From NCBI RefSeq assembly GCF_910579365.1, contig NZ_CAJTUX010000033.1, positions 1 to 30,525 on the forward strand: a stretch of DNA of 30,525 nucleotides, read 5' to 3'. The translations under genes were made by a program, and so were the position numbers. How positions within the stretch are numbered: position 1 is the stretch's first letter; the number at the start of each line of letters is the position of its first letter. This document shows, piece after piece, positions 8,948-17,239 of the stretch. The notes below the pieces were generated by a model that saw only the letters and a list, made by a program, of their open reading frames with translations, did no database searches and had not been told where the DNA came from. Source of the DNA: an uncultured Oscillibacter sp. Its GTDB lineage: Bacteria > Bacillota > Clostridia > Oscillospirales > Oscillospiraceae.

Positions 8948-9958
8948 TCACGCCTCCAGCCTCGCCACGCTCTCGCCGGAGATCAGCTGGAAGGGCACCA
9001 CCTCGTGAATGGGGCGGTTGTTCCGCTCGATGTTGTGCAGGAGGATGTCCACCCCCCGCTCCGCCAGACGCTGGGTGTCCTGCCGGACGGTGGTCAGCCG
9101 GGGAACGGAATAGCGGGCTATGGAGATGCCGTCATACCCCACCACGGAGATGTCCTCCGGCACTCGCTTTCCCCGGTCCCGCAGGGCCCGAATAGACCCG
9201 ATGGCCATGACGTCGCTCATAGCGAAGATGGCCGTCAGGTCCGGGCGGCGGTCCAGAAGACGCCCGGTGGCGGCGTAGGCGTCCGCCATAGAATAGCGGC
9301 AGGGCTCACACTGCCGCTCCGGGTCGAAGGGCAGGCCCAGCCGGGCAAAGGCCCGGCGGCAGCCCTCCAGACGGCGGTAGCTGATCTGAGAACAGGACCA
9401 GTTGCCCCCCAGAATGCCCACCTGACGGTGCCCCTGCCCAGCCAGAAAGTCAATGACCTGGGCGGCGGCCTCTCCATCGTCGGTGGTCAGGGAGGAGAGA
9501 TTGTCAAAATGCAGGTCCCGGGCGGTGTTGGTCAGCAGCACGCAGGGGACGGTGATGGGCTGAAAGCGGGAGCGGAACAGCTCCAGGTCCCCGCCCAAAA
9601 ACAGGATGCCCAGGGGTTTGCGCTCCCGGCAGAGCTGGAGGGCGTAGCCCACCTCGTCGGCGTCCTCATCCAGGTAATAGACCACGGCGTCCCGTCCGCT
9701 GTCCTGGAGAAGGGCCTGCACCCGCTCCACCAGGTCGGCGAAGAGCATGTTCTGGGTGCCCTTCACCAGAATTGTGATGCCGGTACCCGCCTGCTGCTTG
9801 AGGTGCTTGGCGTTGTTGTTGGGCTGGAAGCCCTGGGCCTCCACCACCGCCATCACCTTCCGCCGGGTCTCCTCGCTGACGTCGGGGTGGTCGTTCAGCA
9901 CACGGGACACGGTGGCCACGCCGCACCCGGACAGCCGGGCGATGTCTTTGATGGTCAT
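8948..9958 (-). CDS. LacI-family transcriptional repressor of the maltodextrin unit
   Basis: The 336-residue protein has an N-terminal HTH (MTIKDIARLSGCGVATVSRV, then LNDHPDVSEETRRKV) and hinge region QPNNNAKHLK. The periplasmic-binding-like effector domain is visible in FLGGDLELF, the GHRQVGILGG segment, FAMSDVMAIGSIRAL and VVGYDGISIARYSVPRLTTV. GGAGAG lies upstream of the ATG. It is placed between the permease and malQ genes. It most likely binds the perfect palindrome at 13280-13305 downstream of the promoter for this unit, with a maltodextrin or related sugar as inducer. The effector is inferred from the neighbours only. Confidence 0.92.
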   Translation of the reverse strand: MTIKDIARLSGCGVATVSRVLNDHPDVSEETRRKVMAVVEAQGFQPNNNAKHLKQQAGTGITILVKGTQNMLFADLVERVQALLQDSGRDAVVYYLDEDADEVGYALQLCRERKPLGILFLGGDLELFRSRFQPITVPCVLLTNTARDLHFDNLSSLTTDDGEAAAQVIDFLAGQGHRQVGILGGNWSCSQISYRRLEGCRRAFARLGLPFDPERQCEPCRYSMADAYAATGRLLDRRPDLTAIFAMSDVMAIGSIRALRDRGKRVPEDISVVGYDGISIARYSVPRLTTVRQDTQRLAERGVDILLHNIERNNRPIHEVVPFQLISGESVARLEA

Positions 9959-9986
9959 ACCGCGTCTCTCCTTCGATGGTCTTTCA

Positions 9987-10011
9987 CAGGGGGGACGGCG
10001 CGTCCCCCCTG
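9987..10011. terminator. GC hairpin between malG-like permease and lacI genes
   Basis: An 11-bp perfect stem CAGGGGGGACG / CGTCCCCCCTG has loop GCG. A U-rich run (CTCTATTTT) follows only in the plus direction, so for the minus-strand operon it is more likely an attenuator or 3' stabiliser than a full stop. Confidence 0.5.
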
Positions 10012-10018
10012 CTCTATT

Positions 10019-10855
10019 TTAACCCTTGACGGCCCCAGCCGCAACCCCCTTGATGATGTATTTCTGACAGCTCAGGTAGAACACCACAATGGGAATGATG
10101 GCCATGACCAGGGAGGCCATAATGGCGCCCATGTCCACCCGGCCGTAGGACCCCTGCATCCGCTGGATGGTAATGGGGATGGTGCTGAACTTGTTCAGGT
10201 CCAGGGTCAGGTAGGGAAGCAGGAAGTCGTTCCAGATCCACATGGTCTCCAGAATACCCACGGAGATATAGGTGGGCTTCATAATGGGCAGCACCACGGA
10301 GAAAAAGGTCCGCAGGGGGGAGCAGCCGTCGATCATGGCGGCCTCCTCGATCTCGATGGGAATGGACTTGACGAAGCCGCAGAACATGAACACCGCCAGT
10401 CCCGCGCCGAAGCCCAGGTAGATGATAATCAGGCCCCAGGGCGTACCCAGGCGCAGCCGGTCCGTCACCAGGGAGAGGGTGAACATCACCATCTGGAAGG
10501 GCACCACCATGGAAAAGACGCACAGGAGATAGAGGAGCTTGGTGGCCCGGCTCTTCACCCGGGTGATATACCAGGCGAACATGGACGTGCACACCAGAAT
10601 CACCACCACGGATCCCACGGTCATCACCACGGTCCAGAGGACGGATTCCAGGAAATTGTACTTCTCCATGGCGTTGGCAAAGTTCTCCAGCGCCACCCAG
10701 GTTTTCTCCGTGGGGAGCTTGAAGGGCTCCAGATTGATGAATGCCTTTTTCTTGAAGGAGTTGATCAGGACGATGAACAGCGGCGCCACATAGAAAACGG
10801 ACACCACGGTGAACAAAATGGTGGCGAACCAGCCGCCTTTGGCTTTGCTTCTCAT
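10019..10855 (-). CDS. Carbohydrate ABC transporter permease, MalG type
   Basis: The 278-residue inner-membrane permease has six likely spans and the MalG-type EAA loop EIEEAAMIDGCSPLRTFFSVVLP (quoted in part, near residues 167-189), which docks to the shared ATPase. The C terminus KGVAAGAVKG is typical for this subfamily. Start ATG overlaps the upstream stop (TAATG), so it is coupled to the MalF-type gene. No ATPase gene is present in the unit, as is normal in Firmicutes, where one MsmK/UgpC-type ATPase elsewhere serves several CUT1 importers. Substrate inferred as maltodextrin from malQ. Confidence 0.9.
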   Translation of the reverse strand: MRSKAKGGWFATILFTVVSVFYVAPLFIVLINSFKKKAFINLEPFKLPTEKTWVALENFANAMEKYNFLESVLWTVVMTVGSVVVILVCTSMFAWYITRVKSRATKLLYLLCVFSMVVPFQMVMFTLSLVTDRLRLGTPWGLIIIYLGFGAGLAVFMFCGFVKSIPIEIEEAAMIDGCSPLRTFFSVVLPIMKPTYISVGILETMWIWNDFLLPYLTLDLNKFSTIPITIQRMQGSYGRVDMGAIMASLVMAIIPIVVFYLSCQKYIIKGVAAGAVKG

Positions 10856-11697
10856 TACTGCTGCACCTCCTTGGAGCGAGTCATTCGCAGCTGAATCAGG
10901 CCCAGGGCCACCACCAGGATGAAGAAGAGCACGGCCTTGGCCTGGCCCACGCCCTGGTAGCCCACCCGGCCGTAGAACGTGTTGAAAATGTTCAGCGCCA
11001 GCATCTCCGTCTGCTTCATGGGTTCGCCGGCGGTGAGGGAGAGGTTCTGGTCAAAGAGCTTGAAGCCGTTGGTCAGCGTCAGGAAGGTGCAGATGGTGAT
11101 GGAGGGCATCATGTTGGGGATGGTGACGTTCCACAGCCTCTGCCAGCCGTTGGCCCCGTCGATCTCCGCCGCCTCGTTCAGGTCGCCGGGGATGGACTGG
11201 AGGCCCGCGATGTAGATAATCATCATATATCCGATCTGCTGCCAGCAGATGACCACCACCAGCCCCCAGAAGCCGTACGCGGCGGAAATCTTCAGGGCCA
11301 GGTCGTACCGGGCCAGAATGCCGTTGAAGATCAGCTGCCAGACATAACCCAGGACGATGCCGCCGATGAGGTTGGGCATGAAGAAGACGGTGCGGAAGAC
11401 GTTGGTTCCCCGAATCTCCCGGGTCAGCACCAGGGCCACGGCGAAGGCGATGACGTTGATCAAAACCAGCGTCGTCACGGTGAAGAGGGCGGTGAAGAAA
11501 AAGGCGTGAACAAACTCCCCGTCCTGGAAGAGGCGGACGTAGTTGCTCAGCCCGTTGAACTTCGCGTCGGTGACGGTGCGGAAGTCGCAGAAGGACAGGT
11601 AGATGCCCATCAGGAAGGGCGCGATGAAGCCGATGAGGAAGGCCAGAAACGTGGGGCCCAGGAAGACGGGGAAATAGCGCTTAATGGATTTTTCCAT
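10855..11697 (-). CDS. Carbohydrate ABC transporter permease, MalF type
   Basis: The 280-residue protein starts MEKSIKRYFPVFLGPTFLAF with about six spans and the EAA loop DLNEAAEIDGANGWQRLWNV (about residues 190-210). I chose the ATG at 11697, not the longer open frame, because GAAGGAGGT lies about 10 bases upstream and the extra residues are non-membrane filler. It pairs with the MalG-type subunit encoded immediately downstream. Regulation is presumably through the LacI operator upstream of the binding-protein gene. Confidence 0.9.
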   Translation of the reverse strand: MEKSIKRYFPVFLGPTFLAFLIGFIAPFLMGIYLSFCDFRTVTDAKFNGLSNYVRLFQDGEFVHAFFFTALFTVTTLVLINVIAFAVALVLTREIRGTNVFRTVFFMPNLIGGIVLGYVWQLIFNGILARYDLALKISAAYGFWGLVVVICWQQIGYMMIIYIAGLQSIPGDLNEAAEIDGANGWQRLWNVTIPNMMPSITICTFLTLTNGFKLFDQNLSLTAGEPMKQTEMLALNIFNTFYGRVGYQGVGQAKAVLFFILVVALGLIQLRMTRSKEVQQ

Positions 11698-11738
11698 AGC
11701 TGGCGGGACCTCCTTCACAAGTTGATGCCGGGGATACG

Positions 11739-11799
11739 TTGGACCGGCGGGACATGGGCCGTGGCAATGGGGGCCACGGCACGCCTCCCGCCGGTCCAA
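11739..11799 (-). terminator. Long compound hairpin upstream of the malF-like gene
   Basis: A 14-bp outer stem (TTGGACCGGCGGGA / TCCCGCCGGTCCAA) encloses a second 8-bp stem (GCCGTGGC / GCCACGGC). It sits between the binding-protein gene and the first permease gene. It probably sets expression ratios or blocks 3' decay of the upstream mRNA. Confidence 0.5.
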
Positions 11800-11815
11800 G
11801 GCGGGGGAAAACCAG

Positions 11816-11847
11816 CCGGGGCGGGCGGAGGTTCCCGTCCGCCCCGG
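11816..11847 (-). terminator. Terminator-like hairpin after the binding-protein gene
   Basis: The stem CCGGGGCGG / CCGCCCCGG is followed, on the minus strand, by CTGGTTTTCCCC. It lies 24 bases after the expected stop of the binding-protein gene (11872) and is a likely partial terminator. Confidence 0.55.
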
Positions 11848-11871
11848 TTATGGCGTTGTCTCTTCGCTGGA

Positions 11872-13237
11872 TTACTTCGCCTTTTCCGCGGCCCAGTTGT
11901 CCACGAAGGCGGCCCGTACGGTCTCCCAGTTGGCGTCGGTCTGGTCGGCGGCGTACGTGGTCAGGGCGGAGCCCAGAACGTTCTTCCACTCCTCGGAGGG
12001 CATGGTGGGGAAGCACCACTTGATGCTGGTGGTCCCGTTGGCGACATACTCGTTGGCGATGTTCACCAGCGTGTTGGTTGGTGGATTCCAGGTTGCCCTT
12101 GAAGGGGATAACAAAGCCCATCTTGCCCTCGTCGCCGGAGCACATATAGTCCAGTCCGATGTCGGAGGTGACGCACCAGTACATGAAGTCCAGGGTGGCC
12201 TGGATATCCTCGGGCTTGGCGTTCTTATTCACGCACCAGTAGTTCTCGGTGCCGGTGCACAGGCCCTGGTTGGCCTCGTCGCCCACGCCGATAAAGATGG
12301 GCAGCATGCCCAGGTTCTCCTCGCCCACGTCGGCCACGTCGCCGTAGGCCCAGGTGCCGTTCTGATAGAACACGGCCTGCTCCGTGACGAACTCCGCCAC
12401 GGAGTCGTCGCCGGTCTTGGCGGAGAGCAGCGTGGGCGCGCAGGTGCAGTTGTTGATATACAGGTCCCAGATGGCCCGGTAGTTGTCCAGATAGGTGCCC
12501 TTGATGGCCTCGGTGTCGCCGATGCCGTCGGCCTCGTACTCGAAGTAGATGGGCAGGTTCGCCAGGTGGGTCTTGAAGCGCCAGTCGGAGGAGCCGTCCA
12601 TACCGGCGGAGGTGAAGGCGGCAAAGCCCAGCTCATCCTTCCGGGCGGTGATGTCCTCGGCCACCTTCTTCAGGTCGGCGAAGGACTTGATGTCGCCGGC
12701 GCTATAGCCCGCCTGCTCCAGCAGGGCCTTGTTGTAGATCAGGCCATAGGTCTCGATGACGTAGGCGATGCCGGACATGGAGCTGCCGTCCATCAGGGCG
12801 AAGTCCTGGCTGGAGAGCTCCCCGGCCACGGCGGAACCGCTGAGGTCATAGCAGTAGTCCTTCCAGTTGGCCAGGCCCACGGGGCCGTTGACCTGGAAGA
12901 GGGTGGGGGCGTCGGTCTTGGCGATCTCGCTCATCAGGGTGGTCTCATACTGGCCGGAGGCGGCGGTCTGGACCTTCACCTCCACGCCGGTCTCCTGAGT
13001 GTAGGCCTGGGCCAGCGCCTGCCAGGCGCCGTCCTGCTCGGGCTTGAAGTTCAGGTAGTACACGCTGCCGGAGGCGCCGGAGCTGCCGGAATCCCCGGCA
13101 GGCTGGGAATCCCCGGCAGGCTGGGAATCGCCGCCGGAGGGCTGGGAATCGCCGCTGCTGCCGCTGCCTCCGCCGCAGGCGGCCAGGGACAGGGCCATGA
13201 CCAGTGCCAGCGCAAGAGTCAAGAGTCTTTTCTTCAT
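11872..13237 (-). pseudogene. Carbohydrate ABC substrate-binding lipoprotein, frameshifted
   Basis: The start is clear: AAGGAGG then ATG, and a lipoprotein signal MKKRLLTLALAL with lipobox Cys21 and a repeated Gln-Pro-Ala-Gly-Asp-Ser linker (SQPAGDSQPAGDS). The family-1 binding-protein fold (YYLNFKPEQDGAWQALAQAY, later FKTHLANLPIYFEYE) reads well to about residue 385 (GNLESTN). There a tandem CCAA duplication (12074-12081, TTGGTTGG on the plus strand) throws the frame. Skipping those 4 bases continues as TLVNIANEYVANGTTSIKW and ends VDNWAAEKAK at 11872, giving about 455 residues, a normal length. As sequenced, the frame runs on to 11681 with an unrelated tail that overlaps the malF-like start. 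It is either a real inactivation or an assembly error. Confidence 0.85.
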
Positions 13238-13279
13238 TTCATGTTCCTCCTTATCGATTTGGGTCGTGCGGTCTCGGAT

Positions 13280-13305
13280 TGGAAACGTTACTGGTAACGT
13301 TTCCA
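13280..13305. promoter_or_regulatory. LacI-type operator, perfect palindrome
   Basis: TGGAAACGTTA-CTGG-TAACGTTTCCA has two 11-base arms that are exact reverse complements. It begins a few bases downstream of the predicted transcription start of the minus-strand maltodextrin unit, so a bound repressor would block elongation or initiation. The linked LacI protein (8948-9958) is the natural candidate. Confidence 0.8.
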
Positions 13306-13317
13306 GTTCATGGCTCT

Positions 13318-13346
13318 ATCATACCCGCAATTTCAAAAATGTGCAA
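13318..13346 (-). promoter_or_regulatory. Promoter of the maltodextrin (minus-strand) unit
   Basis: On the minus strand, -35 TTGCAC (13341-13346), a 17-bp spacer and -10 TATGAT (13318-13323) predict a start near 13311 and a leader of about 74 bases to the ATG at 13237. Confidence 0.7.
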
Positions 13347-13349
13347 GGG

Positions 13350-13619
13350 AAATTTGACGTCTTTCCCAAAGTTTGGCGGACTGAGAAAAAGAGAATGGGC
13401 CAGTTTGTATATTATGACCAGTTTTGCTGGGTAAATATCTGGCCGCCGCGAAGCTATGCCGCGTTCCGCCCCTTCGGGCGGAGGGAACACATAAAAACTT
13501 CCGCCCAGAGGGATTTTCCGGTCTTCTCCGCGGGGCGGAGCCCGGCGGCTTTCCGGAAGCGCCCCCTCTCCGCCGGCGGTTTCCTGTACAGTTTGTTGAA
13601 ATACCTCTCCGCCGGGGGA
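13350..13619. other. Divergent intergenic region without a gene
   Basis: No convincing gene is seen in this stretch. It holds two short GC hairpins, TCCGCCC-CTTC-GGGCGGA at 13465-13482 and CTCCGC-GGG-GCGGAG at 13526-13540, and an AT-richer left end next to the maltodextrin promoter. Open frames crossing it have no ribosome site and look like shadows. Confidence 0.5.
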
Positions 13620-13648
13620 TTGAATCTTGGATAGATTTGTGGTATGCT
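13620..13648 (+). promoter_or_regulatory. Promoter of the ROK-AGE-RpiR-YesL unit
   Basis: -35 TTGAAT (13620-13625), a 17-bp spacer and -10 TATGCT (13643-13648) predict a start near 13655, about 93 bases before the ROK gene. Confidence 0.6.
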
Positions 13649-13747
13649 GAATTTGCATTTGTTTCCTTGCGTCTCTACGGCGCCGCGCCCGCAGATTTTG
13701 CCGCCATCAACCAGGACCCATCATCAAGGATTAAAGGAGAACATGCT

Positions 13748-15127
13748 ATGAATCGATTTGGTATCCAAGTAGAACTGAAGCACATCCCCTCTCTGGACCC
13801 GGACTTTATTCCCCTGATGCGATTTAACCGCGCGTTCCTGGCCTCGGCCAGAAAACCGGTGGGCATTGCCGTGGAGCGGGCCGACGGACAGATGGCCTCC
13901 TGCCGCACCTTTATCCACGGCACGCCGGAGATGGAGGAGGCCGACCACTATTATATCGAGCGGCTGGTCAAGACCATTTTGTGGATGAAGGGCGGCTTCA
14001 AAATTTACGTCAGCGGGGACGAGGGAGTCTGTGAATATTTGAAATCCGTATACTGTGCCAAGGGGCAGCAGGAGTTCGACTGGGACTATATGTCCAGCGT
14101 TTTCGAGCACCCCTTCGAAGTGGTGCTGACGGATGAGATTCCCGCCGCCAAGGACGCGCCCAAGGCCATCGGCGGCCACATGGACGGCTGCCGCATCGGC
14201 TTTGACGCCGGCGGAAGCGACCGGAAGGTCTCCGCCGTCATCGACGGGGAGACGGTGTACTCCGAGGAGGTCGTCTGGTTCCCCAAGACCAACTCCGACC
14301 CCGACTATCACTATGACGGCATCGTCAGCGCCCTGAAATCCGCCGCGGAGCATATGCCCCGGGTGGACGCGGTGGGCGTCAGCTCCGCCGGCGTGTTCAT
14401 CAACAACCGGACCATGAACGCCTCGCTGTTCCTCAAGGTTCCCAAGGAGCTCTATGACAAAAAGGTCAAGGACATCTATATCCGCGCCATTCACGACACC
14501 TTCGGCGACGTGCCCTACAGCGTCATCAACGACGGCGACGTGTCCGCCCTGGCGGGGGCCATGAGCCTGAACGACAACAGCGTCCTGGGCATCGCCATGG
14601 GCACCAGCGAGGCGGTTGGATATGTGGACGAGGAGGGCCGCATCACCGGCTGGCTCAACGAGCTGGCCTTTGTCCCCGTGGACGCCCAGCCCGACGCCAT
14701 GCGGGACGAGTGGAGCGGTGACATCGGCTGCGGCGTGAAGTACTTCTCCCAGGACGGCGTCATCAAGCTGGCCCCCCGGGCTGGCATTGAGCTGGACGAG
14801 GACGCCTCCCCCGCCGAGAAGCTGAAGGCCGTCCAGAAGCTGATGGCGGAGGACGATTCCCGGGCCGCCAAAGTGTATGAGTCCATCGGCGTGTACCTGG
14901 GCCACACCCTGGCCTATTATTACGACTTGTACGGCTGCCGCCACGTGCTGCTGCTGGGCCGGGTCATGAGCGGCAAGGGCGGCGACCTCATCCTGGACAC
15001 CGCCAAGAAGGTCCTGGCGGACGAGTACCCGGAGCTGGAGGGGAAGATGGTCCCCGAGCTGCCGGACGAGAAATTCCGCCGGGTGGGCCAGTCCATGGCC
15101 GCGGCCAGCCTGCCGGAGATTCACTGA
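13748..15127 (+). CDS. ROK-like sugar kinase with N-terminal extension (candidate GlcNAc/ManNAc kinase)
   Basis: The 459-residue protein starts MNRFGIQVELKH; AAAGGAG lies 7 bases before the ATG. From about residue 153 it reads as an ASKHA/ROK ATPase: phosphate loop CRIGFDAGGSDRKVSAVIDG, then AVGVSSAGVF, SVINDGDVSALAGAM (the catalytic-Asp region), LGIAMGTSEAVGYVDEEGRI and a C-terminal LLLGRVMSGKGGD adenosine segment. The Cys-rich zinc motif of classical ROK kinases is not visible. The first ~150 residues form an additional domain I do not recognise. With the AGE epimerase 16 bases downstream and N-acetylneuraminate lyase nearby, it may phosphorylate GlcNAc (as RokA does in Bacteroides) or ManNAc. 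The kinase role is inferred. Confidence 0.75.
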   Translation: MNRFGIQVELKHIPSLDPDFIPLMRFNRAFLASARKPVGIAVERADGQMASCRTFIHGTPEMEEADHYYIERLVKTILWMKGGFKIYVSGDEGVCEYLKSVYCAKGQQEFDWDYMSSVFEHPFEVVLTDEIPAAKDAPKAIGGHMDGCRIGFDAGGSDRKVSAVIDGETVYSEEVVWFPKTNSDPDYHYDGIVSALKSAAEHMPRVDAVGVSSAGVFINNRTMNASLFLKVPKELYDKKVKDIYIRAIHDTFGDVPYSVINDGDVSALAGAMSLNDNSVLGIAMGTSEAVGYVDEEGRITGWLNELAFVPVDAQPDAMRDEWSGDIGCGVKYFSQDGVIKLAPRAGIELDEDASPAEKLKAVQKLMAEDDSRAAKVYESIGVYLGHTLAYYYDLYGCRHVLLLGRVMSGKGGDLILDTAKKVLADEYPELEGKMVPELPDEKFRRVGQSMAAASLPEIH

Positions 15128-15143
15128 AAGGAGGACGGAAACG

Positions 15144-16346
15144 ATGGAACGTCAAAAACTGCTGAACGCTCAGACCTGGGTCCGGGGCGAGCTGGACCGC
15201 TCCGCCGCCTTCTGGCTGGAGCATGGCATGGACCGCGAGCACGGCGGCGTATACACCTGCCTGGACCGGAAGGGCGAACTCTATTCCACAGATAAAAGCG
15301 TTTGGATGCAGGGCCGCTGCGGCTGGATTTTCGCCTTCCTGTGCCACAACTACGGCGTCAAGCCGGAGTGGCTGGAGGCCTCCCGAAGCTGTCTGGACTT
15401 TATGGAGGACCACTGCTTCAACCACGCCTGCGGCGAGCGGATGTACTTCACCGTCACGGCGGAGGGCCGCCCCCTGCGCCAGCGGCGCTATTACTTCTCC
15501 GAGGCCTTCTGTGCCATCGCCAACGCCGAGTATTACGGCGTGACGGGGGAGAAGCGGCGGCTGGAACGGGCCCGGCAGTGCTATGACCTCTACTGGGATT
15601 TAAGCCAGGGAAAGCCCGACCCCGTGGGCATGGGGCCCAAGACCATTCCGGAGACCCGGTCCGGCCGGGCCTTCGGCACGCCCATGATTATTTTGAACGT
15701 CACCGGCGTGCTGCTGCGGACGGACCCGGAGCGCAAAGCGCTTTACGAGGAGCGGGCCCAGCAATGCGTGAACGACATCTTCCGCTACCACGTGAAGCCG
15801 GAGCTGAAATGCACCCTGGAGAACGTGGACGTGGACGGCACGCCGAGACTCTATTACACCGAGGGCCGCACCGTCAACCCCGGGCACGATATTGAGGGCG
15901 TGTGGTTTTTGCTGGAGCACGCCCAGCGGACCGGGGACAAGGCCCTGGTGAAAAAAGCGGCGGAGATGTTCGACTGGGCCATCGCCGCCGGATGGGACCA
16001 GGAGTACGGCGGTCTGTTGTACTTCACCGACTGCCTGGGCAAGCCCCCGGAGGCCTATGAGCACGACATGAAGCTCTGGTGGCCCCACAACGAGATTCTC
16101 ATCGCCTCCGTCATGCTCTACCGTGATACCGGAGAGGAGAAGTACCTGGACTGGTTCTACAAGACCCTGGACTACTGCAAGGCCCACTTCGCCGACCCCG
16201 AGTACGGCGAGTGGTACGGCTATCTCCGCCGGGACGGCCTGCCCACCCAGCCCAGCACCAAAGGAAGCACCTTCAAAGGGCCCTTCCACCTGCCCCGGAG
16301 CATGACCCTGGTGGACAAGACGATTGACGAAATCTTAAAGGCCTGA
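15144..16346 (+). CDS. AGE-family epimerase (N-acylglucosamine 2-epimerase type)
   Basis: The 400-residue (alpha/alpha)6-barrel protein has N-terminal DREHGGVYTCLDRKGELYS, WMQGRCGWIFAFLCHNY, then NPGHDIEGVW (His248), LWWPHNE (His315) and GPFHLPR (His382). His248 and His382 match the spacing of the two catalytic histidines of mammalian renin-binding protein/GlcNAc 2-epimerase. The expected reaction is ManNAc to GlcNAc (ATP-stimulated in some relatives). GAAAGGAGGA lies 8 bases before the ATG, and it follows the kinase gene by 16 bases. Together with lyase, anomerase and ROK genes it makes the Bacteroides-type sialic-acid route likely. Other AGE activities (cellobiose, mannose) cannot be excluded by sequence alone. 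Confidence 0.88.
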   Translation: MERQKLLNAQTWVRGELDRSAAFWLEHGMDREHGGVYTCLDRKGELYSTDKSVWMQGRCGWIFAFLCHNYGVKPEWLEASRSCLDFMEDHCFNHACGERMYFTVTAEGRPLRQRRYYFSEAFCAIANAEYYGVTGEKRRLERARQCYDLYWDLSQGKPDPVGMGPKTIPETRSGRAFGTPMIILNVTGVLLRTDPERKALYEERAQQCVNDIFRYHVKPELKCTLENVDVDGTPRLYYTEGRTVNPGHDIEGVWFLLEHAQRTGDKALVKKAAEMFDWAIAAGWDQEYGGLLYFTDCLGKPPEAYEHDMKLWWPHNEILIASVMLYRDTGEEKYLDWFYKTLDYCKAHFADPEYGEWYGYLRRDGLPTQPSTKGSTFKGPFHLPRSMTLVDKTIDEILKA

Positions 16347-16372
16347 TACCGGGCGCAAGGGAGGTGCCGCCG

Positions 16373-17227
16373 GTGGAAAAAAACGTTGTTTCCCTGATGC
16401 TCCAGGAATACGAGCGCTTCACCAAGTCGGAGCGGAAGATCGCCGACTTCGTCCTGGAGCACCAGAAGGAGACCCAATACATCAGCATCACCGACCTGAG
16501 CACCCAGTGCGACGTGGCGGTATCCACTGTGTCCCTCTTCTGCCGCAAGCTGAAGCTGGCCGGCTTCAACGACTTCAAGCTGGAGCTGGCCAGGGCGGCC
16601 CTGCCCGAGCGGACCGCCCCCGGCGAGGCGGCGGGGGCGATCACGGCGGAGGACCCTCCTGCCGCCGTGAAGGGCAAGGTGCTCCGCGCCGCTCAGGACG
16701 CGCTGAACAGCGCGTATCATATGCTGTCCGAGCAGGAGCTGACCCGCGCGGCGGACATGCTGCACCGCGCGGGCCAGGTAATCTGCTTGGGGCAGGGAAA
16801 CCACGCGGCGGTGGCCCTGGCGGCCTGGGCCCAGTTTTCCACCACCTCCCCCAAGTTCAAGACCATTCAGGACTCCCACATGCAGACGGTGGTCCTGTCC
16901 ACCCTGTCGGAGCGGGACGTGGTGCTCTACTTCTCCTACTCCGGCGCCACCCACGAGGTGCTGGAGGCCGCCAAGCTCATCCAGAGCCGGGGCGCGCAGC
17001 TGATTCTGGTGACCCGCTACCGCAACTCCCCCGCCAGCGCCTACGCCGGCGCGGTGCTGCTGTGCGGTCCCAACGAGCAGCCCTTCCAGTTCGGCTCCAC
17101 CTCCGCCCTCATCGCCCAGCTTTACGTGGTGGAGATGCTGCTCAGCGAATTCATCCTCCGGGACCCGGAGGCGGCGGAGCGCTGCCGCCAATCCGTGGGC
17201 AAAGCGCTGACGCAAAAGTGTGTTTGA
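16373..17227 (+). CDS. MurR/RpiR-family transcriptional regulator (likely NanR-type)
   Basis: The 284-residue regulator has an N-terminal HTH_6 domain (residues 1-77: YERFTKSERKIADFVLEH, ISITDLSTQCDVAVSTVSLF) and a C-terminal SIS sugar-phosphate-binding domain (ICLGQGNHAAVALAAWAQFS, YFSYSGATHEVLEAAKLI, ILVTRYRNSPAS). I chose the GTG at 16373 because AAGGGAGGT lies 6 bases upstream. A GTG at 16364 inside that ribosome site would add three residues. RpiR proteins in sialic-acid loci sense amino-sugar phosphates such as ManNAc-6-P or GlcN-6-P. This one probably controls both plus-strand blocks. The AT-rich DNA upstream of the 18891 gene is the best place for its operator. Confidence 0.9.
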   Translation: MEKNVVSLMLQEYERFTKSERKIADFVLEHQKETQYISITDLSTQCDVAVSTVSLFCRKLKLAGFNDFKLELARAALPERTAPGEAAGAITAEDPPAAVKGKVLRAAQDALNSAYHMLSEQELTRAADMLHRAGQVICLGQGNHAAVALAAWAQFSTTSPKFKTIQDSHMQTVVLSTLSERDVVLYFSYSGATHEVLEAAKLIQSRGAQLILVTRYRNSPASAYAGAVLLCGPNEQPFQFGSTSALIAQLYVVEMLLSEFILRDPEAAERCRQSVGKALTQKCV

Positions 17228-17239
17228 AAGGGGCCGTCT

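Noticed and set aside
7401..9008. 535-codon plus-strand frame over the malQ gene
   Set aside because: Shadow of malQ: the opposite strand has all GH77 motifs, this one has none.
9005..10894. 629-codon plus-strand frame over lacI and permease genes
   Set aside because: Antisense shadow with no start signal or motif.
11681..11871. C-terminal tail of the uninterrupted binding-protein frame
   Set aside because: Unrelated Arg/Pro-rich residues read out of frame after the CCAA duplication and overlapping the malF-like start; not a real domain.
13424..13747. Open frame extending the ROK gene about 108 codons upstream
   Set aside because: The frame has no ribosome site, crosses the predicted promoter and reads as GC-rich filler; AAAGGAG precedes the ATG at 13748.
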